From the NCBI GenBank assembly GCA_022410635.1, contig JAJVDF010000258.1, positions 1,467,405 to 1,531,404 on the forward strand: 64,000 nt of DNA. The letters are read 5' to 3'. This DNA comes from Tretioscincus oriximinensis. Lineage: Eukaryota; Chordata; Lepidosauria; Squamata; Gymnophthalmidae. The first letter of the stretch is position 1, and each line of letters starts with the position of its first letter. Below, one piece after another: positions 47,046-58,804 of the stretch. The notes beneath the pieces are model-generated. The model saw only the letters and a program-made list of their open reading frames with translations, was not told the origin of the DNA and made no database searches. The position numbers and the translations under genes were made by a program.

Positions 47046-48574
47046 TATATAGACCATTTCAGGACCTTGGTGCAATCAACTGATGACGCTTCCCCCTTCT
47101 TTCCAATTAGTATTAAACACATTTCTTCCCATTCAGATATTTATAATAAATAAATAACAATCATTTTATTGGGGCTTTAGTGTAAACTACTCTATCTATT
47201 AGGAAAGCTATATCTGCAATCATGACTGACACCTAAAAATCTTTTTAATCATCATATATCTGAAATCAGGAATGACTGAAATTATAGTGCAAGCAATACT
47301 CTTCAATGAATATGGAAATGTGTAATGTGCAGTACATTTACAATGTGAAAATTAATATGACATAGCAATGGGAACTCATTTTGCGTCCCCATTCTAAGAT
47401 AATTTTTTCCCACCCCTGAGCAAACTATTTTATTTTTGCTTGAATTCTGTAGCAAGCCACCCTAGAAATGATTGTGCTTATTATGCAGGCTTTCAGAGAA
47501 CTTTTTATAAAACTGATCACAAAGAGTCACCACAAATAATTTGTATTCTTTTAGCAGTAAAATTTGTCTTACGTTAGCAAAAACTGGCAAAAGGGTCAGA
47601 GAATGGAGAATAAGAATAAATTGGCCAATTTTCACTGTGGCAAAAGGTTAACAATGTGATAATGTTCGAGGTCTATAAATAGACCCTGGGTTATTAAAGA
47701 GGGAAAGAGTAAAAAGCGGACAGATGCTTCTGTCTTTAAAAGACATTTCTTCAGTTTTGGAATCTTTGGAGAGGGGGAACAGGCTTTTCGTACTTTGAGG
47801 ATCTGGGAAAAGCTGGTGTTTTTTTGCTTTCAAGAAACAATTTGCTTTCAAGAAATATAATCAGGAGGAGATCATGTTCAGAGAGATCCAATCAAGTGAA
47901 GTGACCGAGCAAAACTGTGTGATATGAACACTGACAGATATGTAGGAGGAAGACATATGAACTCTTTCTGTACAAGACACAAAACTAAGATTACTTCTAA
48001 GGAGGAATCTAACATTCGGCTACCATTTTAAAAAAATAACATACAGAGGACATAAAGAATAATCAAGTGGAGATATTTAACTTTCTATCTAGTATTTTGA
48101 CCTTGTGACATCTTATATATTTAAAAGAAAAGCCAAGTTGGTATCCCACTGTCCTCCAAGATTTAAGAATTATAGGTGAATCCGTTACCCACCACTGAGA
48201 AGGAGAAATTGGTGTCCTTCTGCCTCCCATCACCTGTTCTTTATGACTGACCTTAATTGTCTTATTCTGAATTTCTGTATAATTGATATGGAGGGATTTT
48301 GCATGTTATGTAATTTTGGCATTATATAATTTTAATCTATTACTTTGTTGTGTATCCTTTCTGTTCTTTGCAAACTGCCTTGAGCAATTATTTTGTTGGA
48401 AATGCAAAATGGAATGAAAATGGAATAATGGTTTCCTTTACCAAACAAGGGATATATTTTCCAGCTATCATTTGCATGGAAATACAAAGAATGCATCCAT
48501 TGACAATCCATACTGAAATGCAAGCACTTTTCAGGTGCTTGGGCACGATCACCATGATCAACAGTCCTTGTCTC

Positions 48575-49290
48575 ATAAGAGAAGTCCTGCTGAATTGGGT
48601 TGGAGCCCATCTAGTGCAGCATTCTGTCTTACACAGTGGCCCACCAATTGCATCTGGGCAGTGTGGAACAGAAGAAGGCAAAATCTTCACCTGTTCTTGA
48701 TGCCCTGTATTTCAAGAATACTGCCTGTTGCTCCATCTCAGAGATAGCATCAGTAAATCCACCCTAGCAGCAGTTTATATCCTTGGTGTCCATGAACTTG
48801 TTTCATCCTCTCTTAAAACTATCTAGGCTACTATCTACAACTACTTCTTTTAGAAGTAAATTCCAAAGGCTGATGATCCTCTGGGTGAAAAAATACTTTC
48901 CCTTGTCTGTCCTCACTCTTCTGCCCAACAGTTTTAAGGAATGCCCCCTGGTCCTAGTGTTGTGTGATAGAGAAAACATTTTCTGTATTCAACTTATCCA
49001 TCCTGTGCAAGATTTTATACACTTGAATCAGATCACCTCTCAAGCACCGTCATTTGAGACTGAAGAGGCACAGACGTTGCAGCAAGATTTCATAAGAGTG
49101 GTGCTCCAGCTGACTTGTTTTCAATTCTTTTCCTAATTATCCCCAACACCGAATTTGCTTTTTTGGTGCTGCTGCACACTGGCATGACAGCTTCATTGAA
49201 CTGTCTACCAACACCCCAATATCCTTTTCCTGTTCTGTCACAGAAAGCTTGGCTCCCATCAGTTGGTCTCAACTTTTGAATGTAGAGCAC
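48575..49290 (-). mobile_element. CR1 LINE 3' end (RT C-terminus plus 3' UTR)
   Basis: The minus strand at 49200-49090 gives a KKANSVLGIIRKRIE segment, a CR1 RT thumb-region motif (A-KAN--LG-I-R). Further 3' it carries a decayed copy of the GTRGH-LK, RTDKGKYFF and LWN tail blocks (about 48960-48790), then the 3' UTR with ATGCTGCACTAGATGGGCTC (48606-48625). The plus-strand frame of 117 codons at 48783-49136 is its antisense. Multiple frameshifts are present. Confidence 0.8.
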
Positions 49291-49633
49291 ACTCTACATT
49301 CAAAGCACACTCATGACACATTGCCTCCAGTGGTGATTATAGGGCAGTGCACTTGCAGTAAGTCTTCATTGTTGCTTCGAATAGAGATGGAATCTTATTG
49401 ATGAAACCAGATCAGGCAGAGCAATCAACCAATGTTGTCTGAATTTGAAGGAGAGCCTTTGAAAGCTCTGATGCTTTGTTGTGCTGCTGAAAGAGATTGT
49501 CCTGATAAATTGTAACATGGAGATGTGTGCCTTCTACACATTGATATGATTCAATTAATGAAACCACTAGACTGCCATTAAAAATGTCTAATGATAAACC
49601 AGCATAGGCAGATATCTTGGGCCATATAGGAAT

Positions 49634-49712
49634 ATATGCTCTGACTAGTATGATCTGTAACCCTTGATCAGAGTGTGGACAAGAGTTACAGAACATACTA
49701 GTCAGAACATAT
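49634..49712. repeat. Hairpin with 28-bp arms
   Basis: Arms 49634-49661 and 49685-49712 are reverse complements at 26 of 28 positions around TCTGACTAGTATG, with a 23-base loop. Similarity outside the arms is weak. It may be a small MITE or a local inverted duplication. It lies in an open minus-strand frame (49412-49765, 117 codons) that I do not recognise. Confidence 0.7.
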
Positions 49713-50384
49713 CTTCCTTTTAACCACATAGAGATGGGAGACCTCTTGATCCCTTGTTGTAACAATGGTGCATGTGGAGGTCTCTTGGTTTAGAACTGCT
49801 TTCTAAATATTCATCACGAAAATACCACTTCTTTCCTATTTTTTCTAACATGTTCTCTGAATTTTCAATACCTTTCCCTGTTCTTCTCATAAATTACAAG
49901 CATCTTAAATTAACGTTTCAAATGTCTCTTGCCTGATGACTTTTTCACTATATACTGCCTTTTCATAGCATAATTATTCAGTACCTTTGACTGTGTTTAT
50001 TGATAATTTGGTATTTCTTGATAAATGATTTCATCAATCATTGTTTGCTTCATCCTTGATGAATCCCCTGTTTATCAAGATATGTGGTCCCTTGGATCTA
50101 CAATGTGGTTCATAAACATAATTTTGGTTCAAGCAGAGAAGCAGTTCATATCAATCTTGGGATAATATTTTGAAGAATGATTTTGGAAGCTACATTAAAA
50201 TGGTCATCCTATTTAAAGGTTAGTTGCATGTTACTTAATGATTCACCAGTTGCTTAATGTTTTAAGATGTATATGTAAGTTTTAGCTGTATATCATAAAA
50301 GCAGAAATATTTAATAAGTTAGTAAAATTAAAATTTATTTTTTNAAAAAAAAATAGTTAATCAAAATAATTAACAACTGCAACT

Positions 50385-50550
50385 TTTATTTATAATGCCC
50401 CCTTCACCAAAGTGCAAAACACACAGCTTTACAACCTGTGAAGTATGCGGGGCTGAGAAAGTTCTAAAGAACACACTCATCGAGGAGTGTGGAATTGAAC
50501 CGGGAGGCTATCAGATAAGAGTCCAGCACTCTAACCATTATATCATTTAA
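50385..50550 (-). mobile_element. tRNA-derived SINE, head and body
   Basis: Read on the plus strand, GCGGGGCTGAGAAAGTTCTA, then GAGTGTGGAATTGAACCGGG and CAGATAAGAGTCCAGCACTC, TAACCATTATATCAT are the reversed SINE body and tRNA-like head. The GGAATTGAACCGGG part is the reverse complement of a well-kept B box (GGTTCAATTCC). This is the copy with the best B box here. Confidence 0.75.
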
Positions 50551-51254
50551 AAAAATTATTTCAAGTTTTGAACTCTAAGTTTTGAGGTCTAAATAATTTT
50601 GATGTTCAACTTCTGTATAAAAAAAGGCAAAAGTCCTTATGTGACCAGATATTTAAAAAAATGAGGGGAGAAAGTACATTTTGTGGCAAAGACAATTAAA
50701 AAAGGTTTTCATATTAAGACTGAATTAAGTTAAAGATTTATAGTCTAATACTGGGAGCAAAGCGCAAATATAACTGGTTTGATAATTAACACTATGCAAA
50801 GGCACACTAAGAGTAACTTTTATCTAGTTATGCCAGCTGTGGGGAAATCTTAATGTCTAAAAGCAATTATGTTCTCCCATAGTGTATAATTTGACTTTAG
50901 TCAGGATTGTTATTTATTCAGAGTTATAATTATTACTCCTAACGATGCTGCAAGAGGAGTGAATCAGTGCAATATTGTAGCATTTCCTGCAATTTCTAGT
51001 AATTGAACATTATAAAGAGAATATCATTACAAGTTTCTCCTCAGGTGTTTCTTCGATATAGTTCTAAAAAAAGGCAAAATGACTTCAATATGACACCTTT
51101 TAATAATACTAACGGAAAGGATGACAACAGATTATTAACCACATCCTAACAGTTACTCTTTTTTTGAAAAAACAGATTTGACAGGGAAATAGATGAAAAA
51201 ATGGACAGTTTCCCTAGGTTGTCATTACCAGGAAATTACAAAAAGTCTTGAAAT

Positions 51255-51630
51255 TTATACTATAAAGCCCAAACAAGCCAGCAGACTGTGACATAATTTT
51301 GCGTATTGTACACTGGCCCGTTTGCGCAGTTGCGGCAGGAGGGTGATAGTCTTCCTGCCAGTAAAGATGGGCTGGAGCCCAGAAGGGCTCAAACATGAGA
51401 AAGTGTTGTTGCTGCTGCCTCCAGTGATGGCAGTGGTGGTGGTGCTGATCCTTGACTCAGAAGGGGAAGGGAGAACCTCAAAGAAACTGCTGCGGAGTCC
51501 CAGCAGCTGCTTCAGGTCTAAAGTCCCATCTCCCATCCTCTGACCAGAAGGGTCATCCAACATGAATGCTCTTCCATCTATCGCTGGCCTGCAGAACTCC
51601 TGGACCTTCAACCGGTAAGGCAGGGGAGAA
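51255..51630 (-). other. Unassigned ORF beside the assembly gap
   Basis: A minus-strand frame remains open from the gap to a stop at 51255. Its non-repetitive part (about 120 residues) begins YRLKVQEFCRPAIDGRAF and includes a TTTTAITGGSSNNTFSC stretch and LPQLRKRASVQYAKLC. It is GC-richer than its surroundings and looks protein-like, but I do not recognise the family. The plus strand is also open for 73 codons (51322-51543). It might be a fragment of a retrocopy or an unknown repeat. Further 5' the frame is only purine/pyrimidine microsatellite. Confidence 0.3.
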
Positions 51631-51639
51631 AACAAAGAT

Positions 51640-51716
51640 GGAGTGGGGAGAGGAGGAATAGGAGGAGTAGGGAGAAGGAAGAAGAGGAAGAGAGGGGAGG
51701 GGAGGGAAAGAGGGGA
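51640..51716 (+). repeat. Polypurine tract at left edge of gap
   Basis: GGAGGAGTAGGGAGAAGGAA-type sequence continues up to the Ns. Together with the purine repeats on the other side, it suggests that the gap itself is a purine microsatellite that could not be assembled. Confidence 0.85.
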
Positions 51717-52237
51717 NNNNNNNNNNNNNNNNNNNNNNNNNNNNNNNNNNNNNNNNNNNNNNNNNNNNNNNNNNNNNNNNNNNNNNNNNNNNNNNNNNNN
51801 NNNNNNNNNNNNNNNNNNNNNNNNNNNNNNNNNNNNNNNNNNNNNNNNNNNNNNNNNNNNNNNNNNNNNNNNNNNNNNNNNNNNNNNNNNNNNNNNNNNN
51901 NNNNNNNNNNNNNNNNNNNNNNNNNNNNNNNNNNNNNNNNNNNNNNNNNNNNNNNNNNNNNNNNNNNNNNNNNNNNNNNNNNNNNNNNNNNNNNNNNNNN
52001 NNNNNNNNNNNNNNNNNNNNNNNNNNNNNNNNNNNNNNNNNNNNNNNNNNNNNNNNNNNNNNNNNNNNNNNNNNNNNNNNNNNNNNNNNNNNNNNNNNNN
52101 NNNNNNNNNNNNNNNNNNNNNNNNNNNNNNNNNNNNNNNNNNNNNNNNNNNNNNNNNNNNNNNNNNNNNNNNNNNNNNNNNNNNNNNNNNNNNNNNNNNN
52201 NNNNNNNNNNNNNNNNNNNNNNNNNNNNNNNNNNNNN
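51717..52237. other. Assembly gap (521 Ns)
   Basis: All bases are N. The size may be an estimate. Purine-rich simple sequence lies on both sides. Confidence 1.
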
Positions 52238-52378
52238 AAAAAGAAAAAGAAAAAGAAAAAGAAAAAGAAAAAGAAAAAGAAAAAGAAAAAGAAAAAGAAA
52301 AAGAAAAAGAAAAAGAAGAAGAAGAAGAAGAAGAAGAAGAAGAAGAAGAAGAAGAAGAAGAAGAAGAAGAAGAAGAAG

Positions 52379-52408
<30 letters not shown>
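52238..52408 (+). repeat. (AAAAAG)n then (AAG)n microsatellite
   Basis: About 77 bp of AAAAAG hexamer units is followed by about 95 bp of AAG trinucleotide units. It adjoins the 3' end of a minus-strand SINE whose natural tail is (CTT)n, so the array is best explained as an expanded SINE tail. The open frames of Lys/Glu or Ser/Phe repeats are artefacts. Confidence 0.95.
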
Positions 52409-52409
<1 letters not shown>

Positions 52410-52585
52410 GGGTTCTTTATACCCCACTTTTATCACCTTTCAAAGGGACTCAAAGTGGCTTTCAAAGGCTCACATCCTATCTCCCCACCAGGCTATGGTG
52501 GTTTTCATTCAACTACTTCCCCGTCAGTTGCCCACTCCCTTAGGGAGAATACTAGAGCTCACTGTATCCCTAAGACAGTGGGCTT
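52409..52585 (-). mobile_element. SINE 3' half with hugely expanded tail
   Basis: GTGGGTTCTTTATACCCCAC, then TTTCAAAGGGACTCAAAGTG and GCTTTCAAAGGCTCACATCC, followed by a CTCCCCACCAGGCTATGGTG block, is the reversed 3' half of the tRNA-derived SINE. The tRNA-like head is missing or degraded near 52585. Its (CTT)n tail is the microsatellite 52238-52408. Confidence 0.75.
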
Positions 52586-52609
52586 AATTCCACTAGTTCT
52601 TTGGAACAT

Positions 52610-52895
52610 GATGGCATTGAAGTTTCAAAAAAAGGGTTGTATTAATGGGAGACTTCAACTATCCATACATTGATTGGGCAAACACTTGTTCAACTCATGA
52701 AAAAGAAATAAAATTCTTAGACATGCTAACTGATTGCTAAAACCCCTAGTTGGTTTTAGAACCAACTAGGGGCAAGGGAATCCTGGATTTAGTCCTAAGT
52801 AATGAACAGGACCTGATACTATGTAAATGTAATTGATCCCATAGGAAACAGTGACCACAATACAATAACTTTCAACTTGCAGAACAATTAAAAAT
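52610..52895 (+). mobile_element. CR1 LINE endonuclease-domain fragment
   Basis: The plus strand encodes, with breaks, the C-terminal part of an APE-type endonuclease of a CR1 element. It shows VLMGDFNYPYIDW at about 52633-52675 with the catalytic-site Gly-Asp-Phe-Asn, FLDMLTDC, then EPTRGKGILDLVLSNEQDL at about 52760-52815, and finally NSDHN at about 52850 with the terminal catalytic Ser-Asp-His. A short palindrome (CCCCTAGTTGGTTTTAGAACCAACTAGGGG, 52743-52772) interrupts it, evidently a local inverted duplication of the CCAACTAGGGG sequence. Confidence 0.85.
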
Positions 52896-52914
52896 AATAA
52901 TGGTTTCTTCGAAG

Positions 52915-52990
52915 AGAGGGCTTAGCCAAAGGCAAGGGTGAAGAGGTGCATCTTGAGCATATGTCTGAACATATACAATGTTAACTTTAG
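52915..52990 (-). mobile_element. L2-like LINE short fragment
   Basis: GGGCTTAGCCAAAGGCAAGG and GTGAAGAGGTGCATCTTGAG match the reversed RT-tail block of the L2 copies at 58.9 kb (CAACCAAAGGCCAGGTTGAA then GAGGTGCATCTTTAAGG). Confidence 0.55.
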
Positions 52991-54784
52991 CAGCTGATTG
53001 TAAGTGATTGTTCTGACACAGTATTGGTTGGCAATCCAGCTGCAATCAACAAGATGATAGAATTTCTAGAGTGTTTTGAGAGTACCATATTTACAAAAAA
53101 GTAACGTTTTTAAAAAAAATGATTAAATTAGGGAGTTTGTTTTTTTTTCCTAGAAAACAATTCACCAGTACTCTAGTGTCAGATATGATTATGGGTTGTT
53201 CCAGATGTGTGGTTTTATGATATTGTAGCATAACAATGAGAACTTTGCCATTTGTGGTAACAGTACAAAGGCCTGTCATTAAGGTTTTCCTTCTAGTACT
53301 TTTATGCAGGTTCTTTAGATAGCCATCCTATTTTTATATTAAGATTGCACCAACTGAACAATATCTGTGGGACTTTCGAGATCTCCAGTCCTACTTACAA
53401 TTCTTTGCCTGACCATCAGCAAGAACAGAGCTCAGAGAATTCTATCAGGTGCCTAATTTTGTTGAATTTATACAGAAAAAAGCGATAGTGATGAGTGGAA
53501 AAATCCCTAACAATCTGCTAAAACTCAGATGAGTTTAAGTGAAGTTTTTCCTTTGAATTCCCTTGTCCAGCAACAAGAGTGCCACAGCCAACCAGAATAA
53601 AGAAATAGATCATCCAATCATAAGCTAGGATTTACATAGCTTTTAACATCAATAGCAGATGATATATTTGTTTATGCTGGTTAACGGAAAGGAAAATGAC
53701 AGTCCTTTATTGATTATAAATGTTGCTACAATAGGCATCAGTTTGGAAGCATCGCACAACGAAAACAATTTATTATTGGAAATGTATACACATATATTAG
53801 AAAGCTTGCAATGATGGATTCCGCACCATACTGGCAGATTAAAATATTATAAAACTAGTCAGTGTCCGAGCATAAGTTCAGCCTGTTAATTGAAACTATA
53901 ATTTATAACTTGCTTCCTTTCCTTGAAATGCCCTGTAAAGGAAAACAAAAGGTGAATCACCGATCCGAAGTCACTGTTTGATGCTAGCAAACCAGACATT
54001 GATCTGTTACAAGGGAAATCATGATCTAGCAAAATAGAAGCCATGTCTTGCCTCCACTTTCACTCTATTTATAGTTCTCAGGTGAAATGTTTAATAAAAC
54101 AATATAGATTTTTTTAAAAACATAAATGAAAGAGCAAAAAGAAATGAACACTGAGCCTATTGTCATGGTCATTTTGTTGTCTCCCATCAACTGCTGCTGA
54201 TACAACCATGAAAATACCAATCAGAAAGTTTTAATCAATACTCTTTCTTGCCTCCTCCATTACTACAACCACTGCCGATTACAGAAAGGTTTTCTGTACA
54301 AACCTGTAATCCAAATTTCTTAGTAGACGTATATTTCTGTTGTTCCAATGAAGTAGGCTAGTGTTGGAAATCAATGAAATCTCTCACATCATTTATAATA
54401 GCAGTCATATTTTTCTTAGAGCTGCACATTTTAGGCTAAGTGGTTCTTTACCCATTTATAGAGTTTATGTATCGTATGGATGTGTTGTGCAGATGTGCTG
54501 TCCGTCAGTTTTTTCAGCATTAATTTCTGCAGAATTAAAAGGGAAATTAAAGTAAAGGTATGATCAGATACAACGGGCCACCATCTGTGTGAATTTGAGG
54601 TTCTAGGAGCAGACATAAATTCTCTAAAATGGCTTTAACCCATCTTGGAAACTAAGAAGATATACCTCTTCAAAACATACAAATCCATAGCTTTGAAGGC
54701 ATCTTAAAATTTAAGCTAGGATGGGCAAGAAACTCTATAAGCAAAGAGGCAGGAATTTTCCAAGAGTTCTATCAGTGAACAGGA

Positions 54785-55095
54785 GTTCTATCAGTCAAGA
54801 TGGGCTGGAATGGAAGTTGCAGCCGAAGGTAAAGAAGGAGACCACTGAGTCTTACAATTGAACATATCTTTATTCATTTTAACAATTGAAAACAAAACCC
54901 TAATGCAAAACGCGTCGGCAGAGAAGGAGGAAGATGGATGCCGGCGAACGGTTTTATACCCTCGTCGCTCTGGAAGACGCGTCATATCCTGCCGCCGCCA
55001 GGACGACAAGAAAGGATGCATCCTCCTGGAGGGTCTCCTTCCTCCTCGTCTACAACTGCCGGTGCTCACGGAGACTGTGAGTAGCTGATGTATGT
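54785..55095 (-). mobile_element. Possible solo LTR (CpG-rich, TATA plus poly-A signal)
   Basis: On the minus strand a CpG-rich stretch (55080 down to 54900, several CG dinucleotides including ACGCGTC twice) contains GGTATAAAAC at 54952-54960. About 80 bp further on is AATAAA at 54869-54874, followed by a GT-rich stretch. Promoter, short R region and polyadenylation signal in that order and spacing are the plan of an endogenous retroelement LTR. The ends (TG...CA) and a target duplication could not be fixed; GAGTTCTATCAGT occurs twice next to the 3' side (54764 and 54783). A host CpG-island promoter is the main alternative. No internal retroviral genes are seen next to it. Confidence 0.45.
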
Positions 55096-55583
55096 TTGGT
55101 CGTATATACAGGGAAGCATTGAGTGTGTTTGTATGTTTGTGGATGGAGAACTTATAGCAATATGAGCTTTTGTATACTGAAGTAGCTATACATACAACAT
55201 AATGGAAGTTATATTTGGATTTTGAATTATACAGAATTTAGCATCATAGCCTGGTATCTGCAAATCTGCATTTGCATTTAAAGAGGAATGACACAGTTGA
55301 GAAAACACTAACAAATTCCAGCAAAGTACAAACAATGCCTTAGAAAGGATATACAGGAAAATCTTCTTCTTCAAGTTATGTATAACCTTCAGCAAGTTTG
55401 TAATGAATAAATATGTTACAAGCCTGGAGAATTTTTCTGATTTCCAAATATCTGACCAATTTTGATAGCAGCAAGAGCAAAGTAACAACAACCACACAAA
55501 AATACTGTATTTGATTGGGTGGAGTGGTTTCATCTATTCCACATAATCAAATGTATCCCCAAATGCTTTTCTTCTTCAGAAAT

Positions 55584-55752
55584 AGGTTACCAGAAAAAAA
55601 GAAGCATGAGTTTTTTATCTGTAATAGATATGTCAGAGGAAACATCAAAGGTGTAGCTTAGTAATGCCTGCAGCATCTACTGGAGTTTCTTCTTTGATGT
55701 AACCATTAAACATGCAGAACTCCTGTTTTGTTTGGTTTTCTGGTAACCTGGG
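55584..55752. mobile_element. Fold-back element, about 170 bp
   Basis: AGGTTACCAGAAAA at the left and TTTTCTGGTAACCT at the right are perfect 14-bp inverted repeats. Inner CATCAAAG and CTTTGATG also pair. It has no ORF. It probably belongs to a small MITE family. Confidence 0.55.
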
Positions 55753-57429
55753 CCCCAAAGCTTCTCTGAATTAATTAATCTCTGAAGGCCAGGAATGGAA
55801 ATTCCTGACCTTGTAGCTTCTAAAGGACCCATTTAAATGGAGCAATAAGGTGTGATGGCAAAATGGAACCCATTGTAGCCATAAGAGTGGATGCCTCTGT
55901 GTTCCAGGCTTGGTCACTCTGGTAAATCAGTAGTTCTTATATTGCTGATTACAAAGGATTCAATTCAGCAGTAGATTGTGCCTCCCCATACAGTATTTCA
56001 CATAGAAGAGAAGTTATGGTAAGGAATACTAGTAAGTGCAAAAATATTCTAAGGCTGTATCCACAAACATTTTTTTAAAAAATCTATATAAAAGACATGA
56101 AATACACTTTAAAATCCCTTTAACATGGAATGGATGTGGGATGGGAACTCTAATATCCTACTACTATCACCACCAAGCCAATTCTTTTTACATATTTGAT
56201 TGTAGCCTAACACTTTCAAGAATTCCCTGGACTCTCTTCAATCCTCCTTTTTATAGCAAAATAAATAACTTCACCAATTTAGTATTGAAGCAATTGTTAC
56301 TATGGTTGCACTCTTGCTATCAAGACACTTGCTCAGTATCTTTTCATGATCAAGAAAGAAATGGACTTTCCTGACTTTCCCCTTTTCTTACTTTTTCTAG
56401 TTGTTCTGTTTCTTTCAGAGGGAAAAAGGGAGTGACAATTGTTAAGCAGCAACTTCTTCTAGAACCTCAAGGCAGTGCTGATAGATTCACAGATTTCACT
56501 TTACATATAAACACATTGTGAGTGTTTAAGGCTGGTCATGACAGTGCCATAGATGCTTTTGGCACTTTGGCTACACTGGTGAAACAACACCTGCCTTAAA
56601 GCTTGATAGGAAATGCTGAGCAATACAAGGAAGAATTTCACGTACAGTCAACACATCCATGGCTACCTCAGGGATTGTTGCAAAAATGGAACAAACTGTT
56701 AGTCATTTGCTTTGTTATTGTTGCAACAGCTTTACTGTCAGTAGAAATGTGTTATTCTTACAGAGTTTGTTTTGTTAAATAGTGGGAAAGGGGGCATTAT
56801 TTATTGTTGTTGTTATTCTAGAATCTTGCCTGTCACGGCTTGTCAACACCCAGTCAATTTACTTCAGCCAGCTGAATAAAAGAGACACTTTGCCACCCTC
56901 CAAATGCACATGGCGACGCAATGGACTTTATGCCCATTGTGGGCTTTATCTAATCACCCTCGCACTTGCACCTAACTACTTTGTTGCACAGCAGTGCCAG
57001 CGACCTACTCATAAGGAGCACTGAGCCACCATGGCAACCGCCAGGATGCTGCCATTGCGCTTATGTAGCTCCCAACATGTGGTTCTGCACAAGCTCCTCG
57101 ATTGATAGCTGGGTGCCTGGTCTCACATGACTTCATGCAGAGATTTTGCTCCAGCTGTGGAAGTCCTCCAAGCTCTTTCCTTGCAGTCAGAAGTTGTGGA
57201 GCAACAGGTCATTTCAGTGCAATCTGTGCGATTCAGTGGGGGAAAGCAGCAATCTGGTTGCCCCCATATCCTGGATGCAGCCCTAATTTAGTACATGACA
57301 AAAGAACCGTCTCACCTCTTTTTCTGCTTTTATTTCCTGTTTTTTAATTAGGGCAACCTTTTGGTTCTTATCTTGAACTTTTCCCAGAGCTCCAATCTTA
57401 CTGAAGAAAGTAATATTTTTACTTATGGT

Positions 57430-57700
57430 CCAAATCTGTTTATTTGCATTTTTATCCCATCCTAAAAAAAAAAAAACTATAGAGAGGCCTGAAAGTAAGA
57501 AAAAGAAGCTGTTTGGTTAGCCAAAGGTCAAAGGTAAATAGGTAAACTGATCCATGAACACATAAAGTGAAAGTGATTGACATATATGAGGATGGACTAT
57601 TTCATAATCTAGGATCTACCATTGAGAAGACCTTATCTTGGGCCTCACCCTACTGAAAGATAACCAGGAGGGCCTATCTTGCAGCTCTTAAAACATGGGC
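57430..57700 (-). mobile_element. L2-like LINE 3' fragment
   Basis: The order on the plus strand is TTTATTTGCATTTTTATCCC, an A-run, AGAGAGGCCTGAAAG, then TTAGCCAAAGGTCAAAGGTA, GAGAAGACCTTATCTTGGGC and ACCAGGAGGGCC. This corresponds block by block to 58815-59140. It is more diverged than that copy. Confidence 0.65.
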
Positions 57701-58804
57701 AGATCAATATCAAGTCATGATAAAGAAAGATGGAAAACTAAGCCTGCTTTCTATTCCCATTAAGTAAAAAAAAATTCTATTCAATAGTAATAAGTAACAT
57801 TAATACTCCTGACAAAATGACTAGATGTATTTATTTGATATAAATAAAACTATGATTCAAACCATACAGTGTAAGATTATATATACTAATTTTTCACAGA
57901 TAGTTGGAATTAAACCTTTTTATTCCAAAATATTTTTCAACATTGCTAACACTAGTAGTATTTTGCATTTATACTTTTTGAATGTCATTCTCATTTGGAA
58001 GTGGATGTTCTGTTTATCTGCTGGTTGCATTTTGTCAACAGCTCTATTATTTCCTATACAATTATTTCAGCTTCCATTGTATAAGAAGCCTATTCATTTT
58101 TTATTAAGGAGAAAGAGATGATATTCCTCCTTCACTTATGAACTGAACAGGAAGCAATTGAGTGGAAATTTAAGAACAGCAAAAAAGTCCATAGAGTAAA
58201 ATGTTAAAAGTAGTTTTACAGTGCCACAAGAATTTGAACTGTTACTGCAGTGCAGTCAGTTATGGGCAGTCATTATCTTCTACTGCACAACTTTCAGTTT
58301 AAGAAAAGCTCAGCTACTCCTGGTCAAGCATGTTACTAAGAGTCAAAGAAATCTCAAACTAGTAATTCATTGTTTTGGCCCTGAATTTTGACTATGAAAG
58401 ATTAATAATGAAACCACACTAACAAAACAAACCTATTTTGACATTAAAATTTAAATTTCATTCATATATTGCCCTTTTTTGAGATTAGTGAAGTTCTGGT
58501 TCACAATGATATATGCTGTGTAAAGCCTTAGGTTATGTGGCTCCAAAACCAATTTTCTGAAGACCTTGGATAAAACTAAGGTCTGAACTACACAATGCCT
58601 ATATGTTGCTATGAATATACTATGAAGAAACTATCTTGGTCCCTTCTGGGTGCACTTAATAGACAAAAAGTGTATGTAATTGGCACAATACAATAGTTTA
58701 GTTGTGCCTGAAACTTGACAGATCTTTGCAAATAGGGCACAGGCCCTAGAAGCTGGCTGGGTGGGTGTTGTGTGGTGATGGTAGTACAGTCCTATCAGTC
58801 TCTA

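Noticed and set aside
51643..52587. Very long open frames through the gap (Lys/Glu repeats on plus, Ser/Phe repeats on minus)
   Set aside because: They consist of Ns and purine microsatellite; only the non-repetitive minus-strand end (51255-51630) was kept as unassigned.
56051..57286. A 1.2-kb element bounded by GGCTGTATCCAC and GTGGATGCAGCC-like ends
   Set aside because: The ends are short and imperfect (the right end reads TGGATGCAGCC), the supposed duplication CTAA is too short, and no internal structure supports it.
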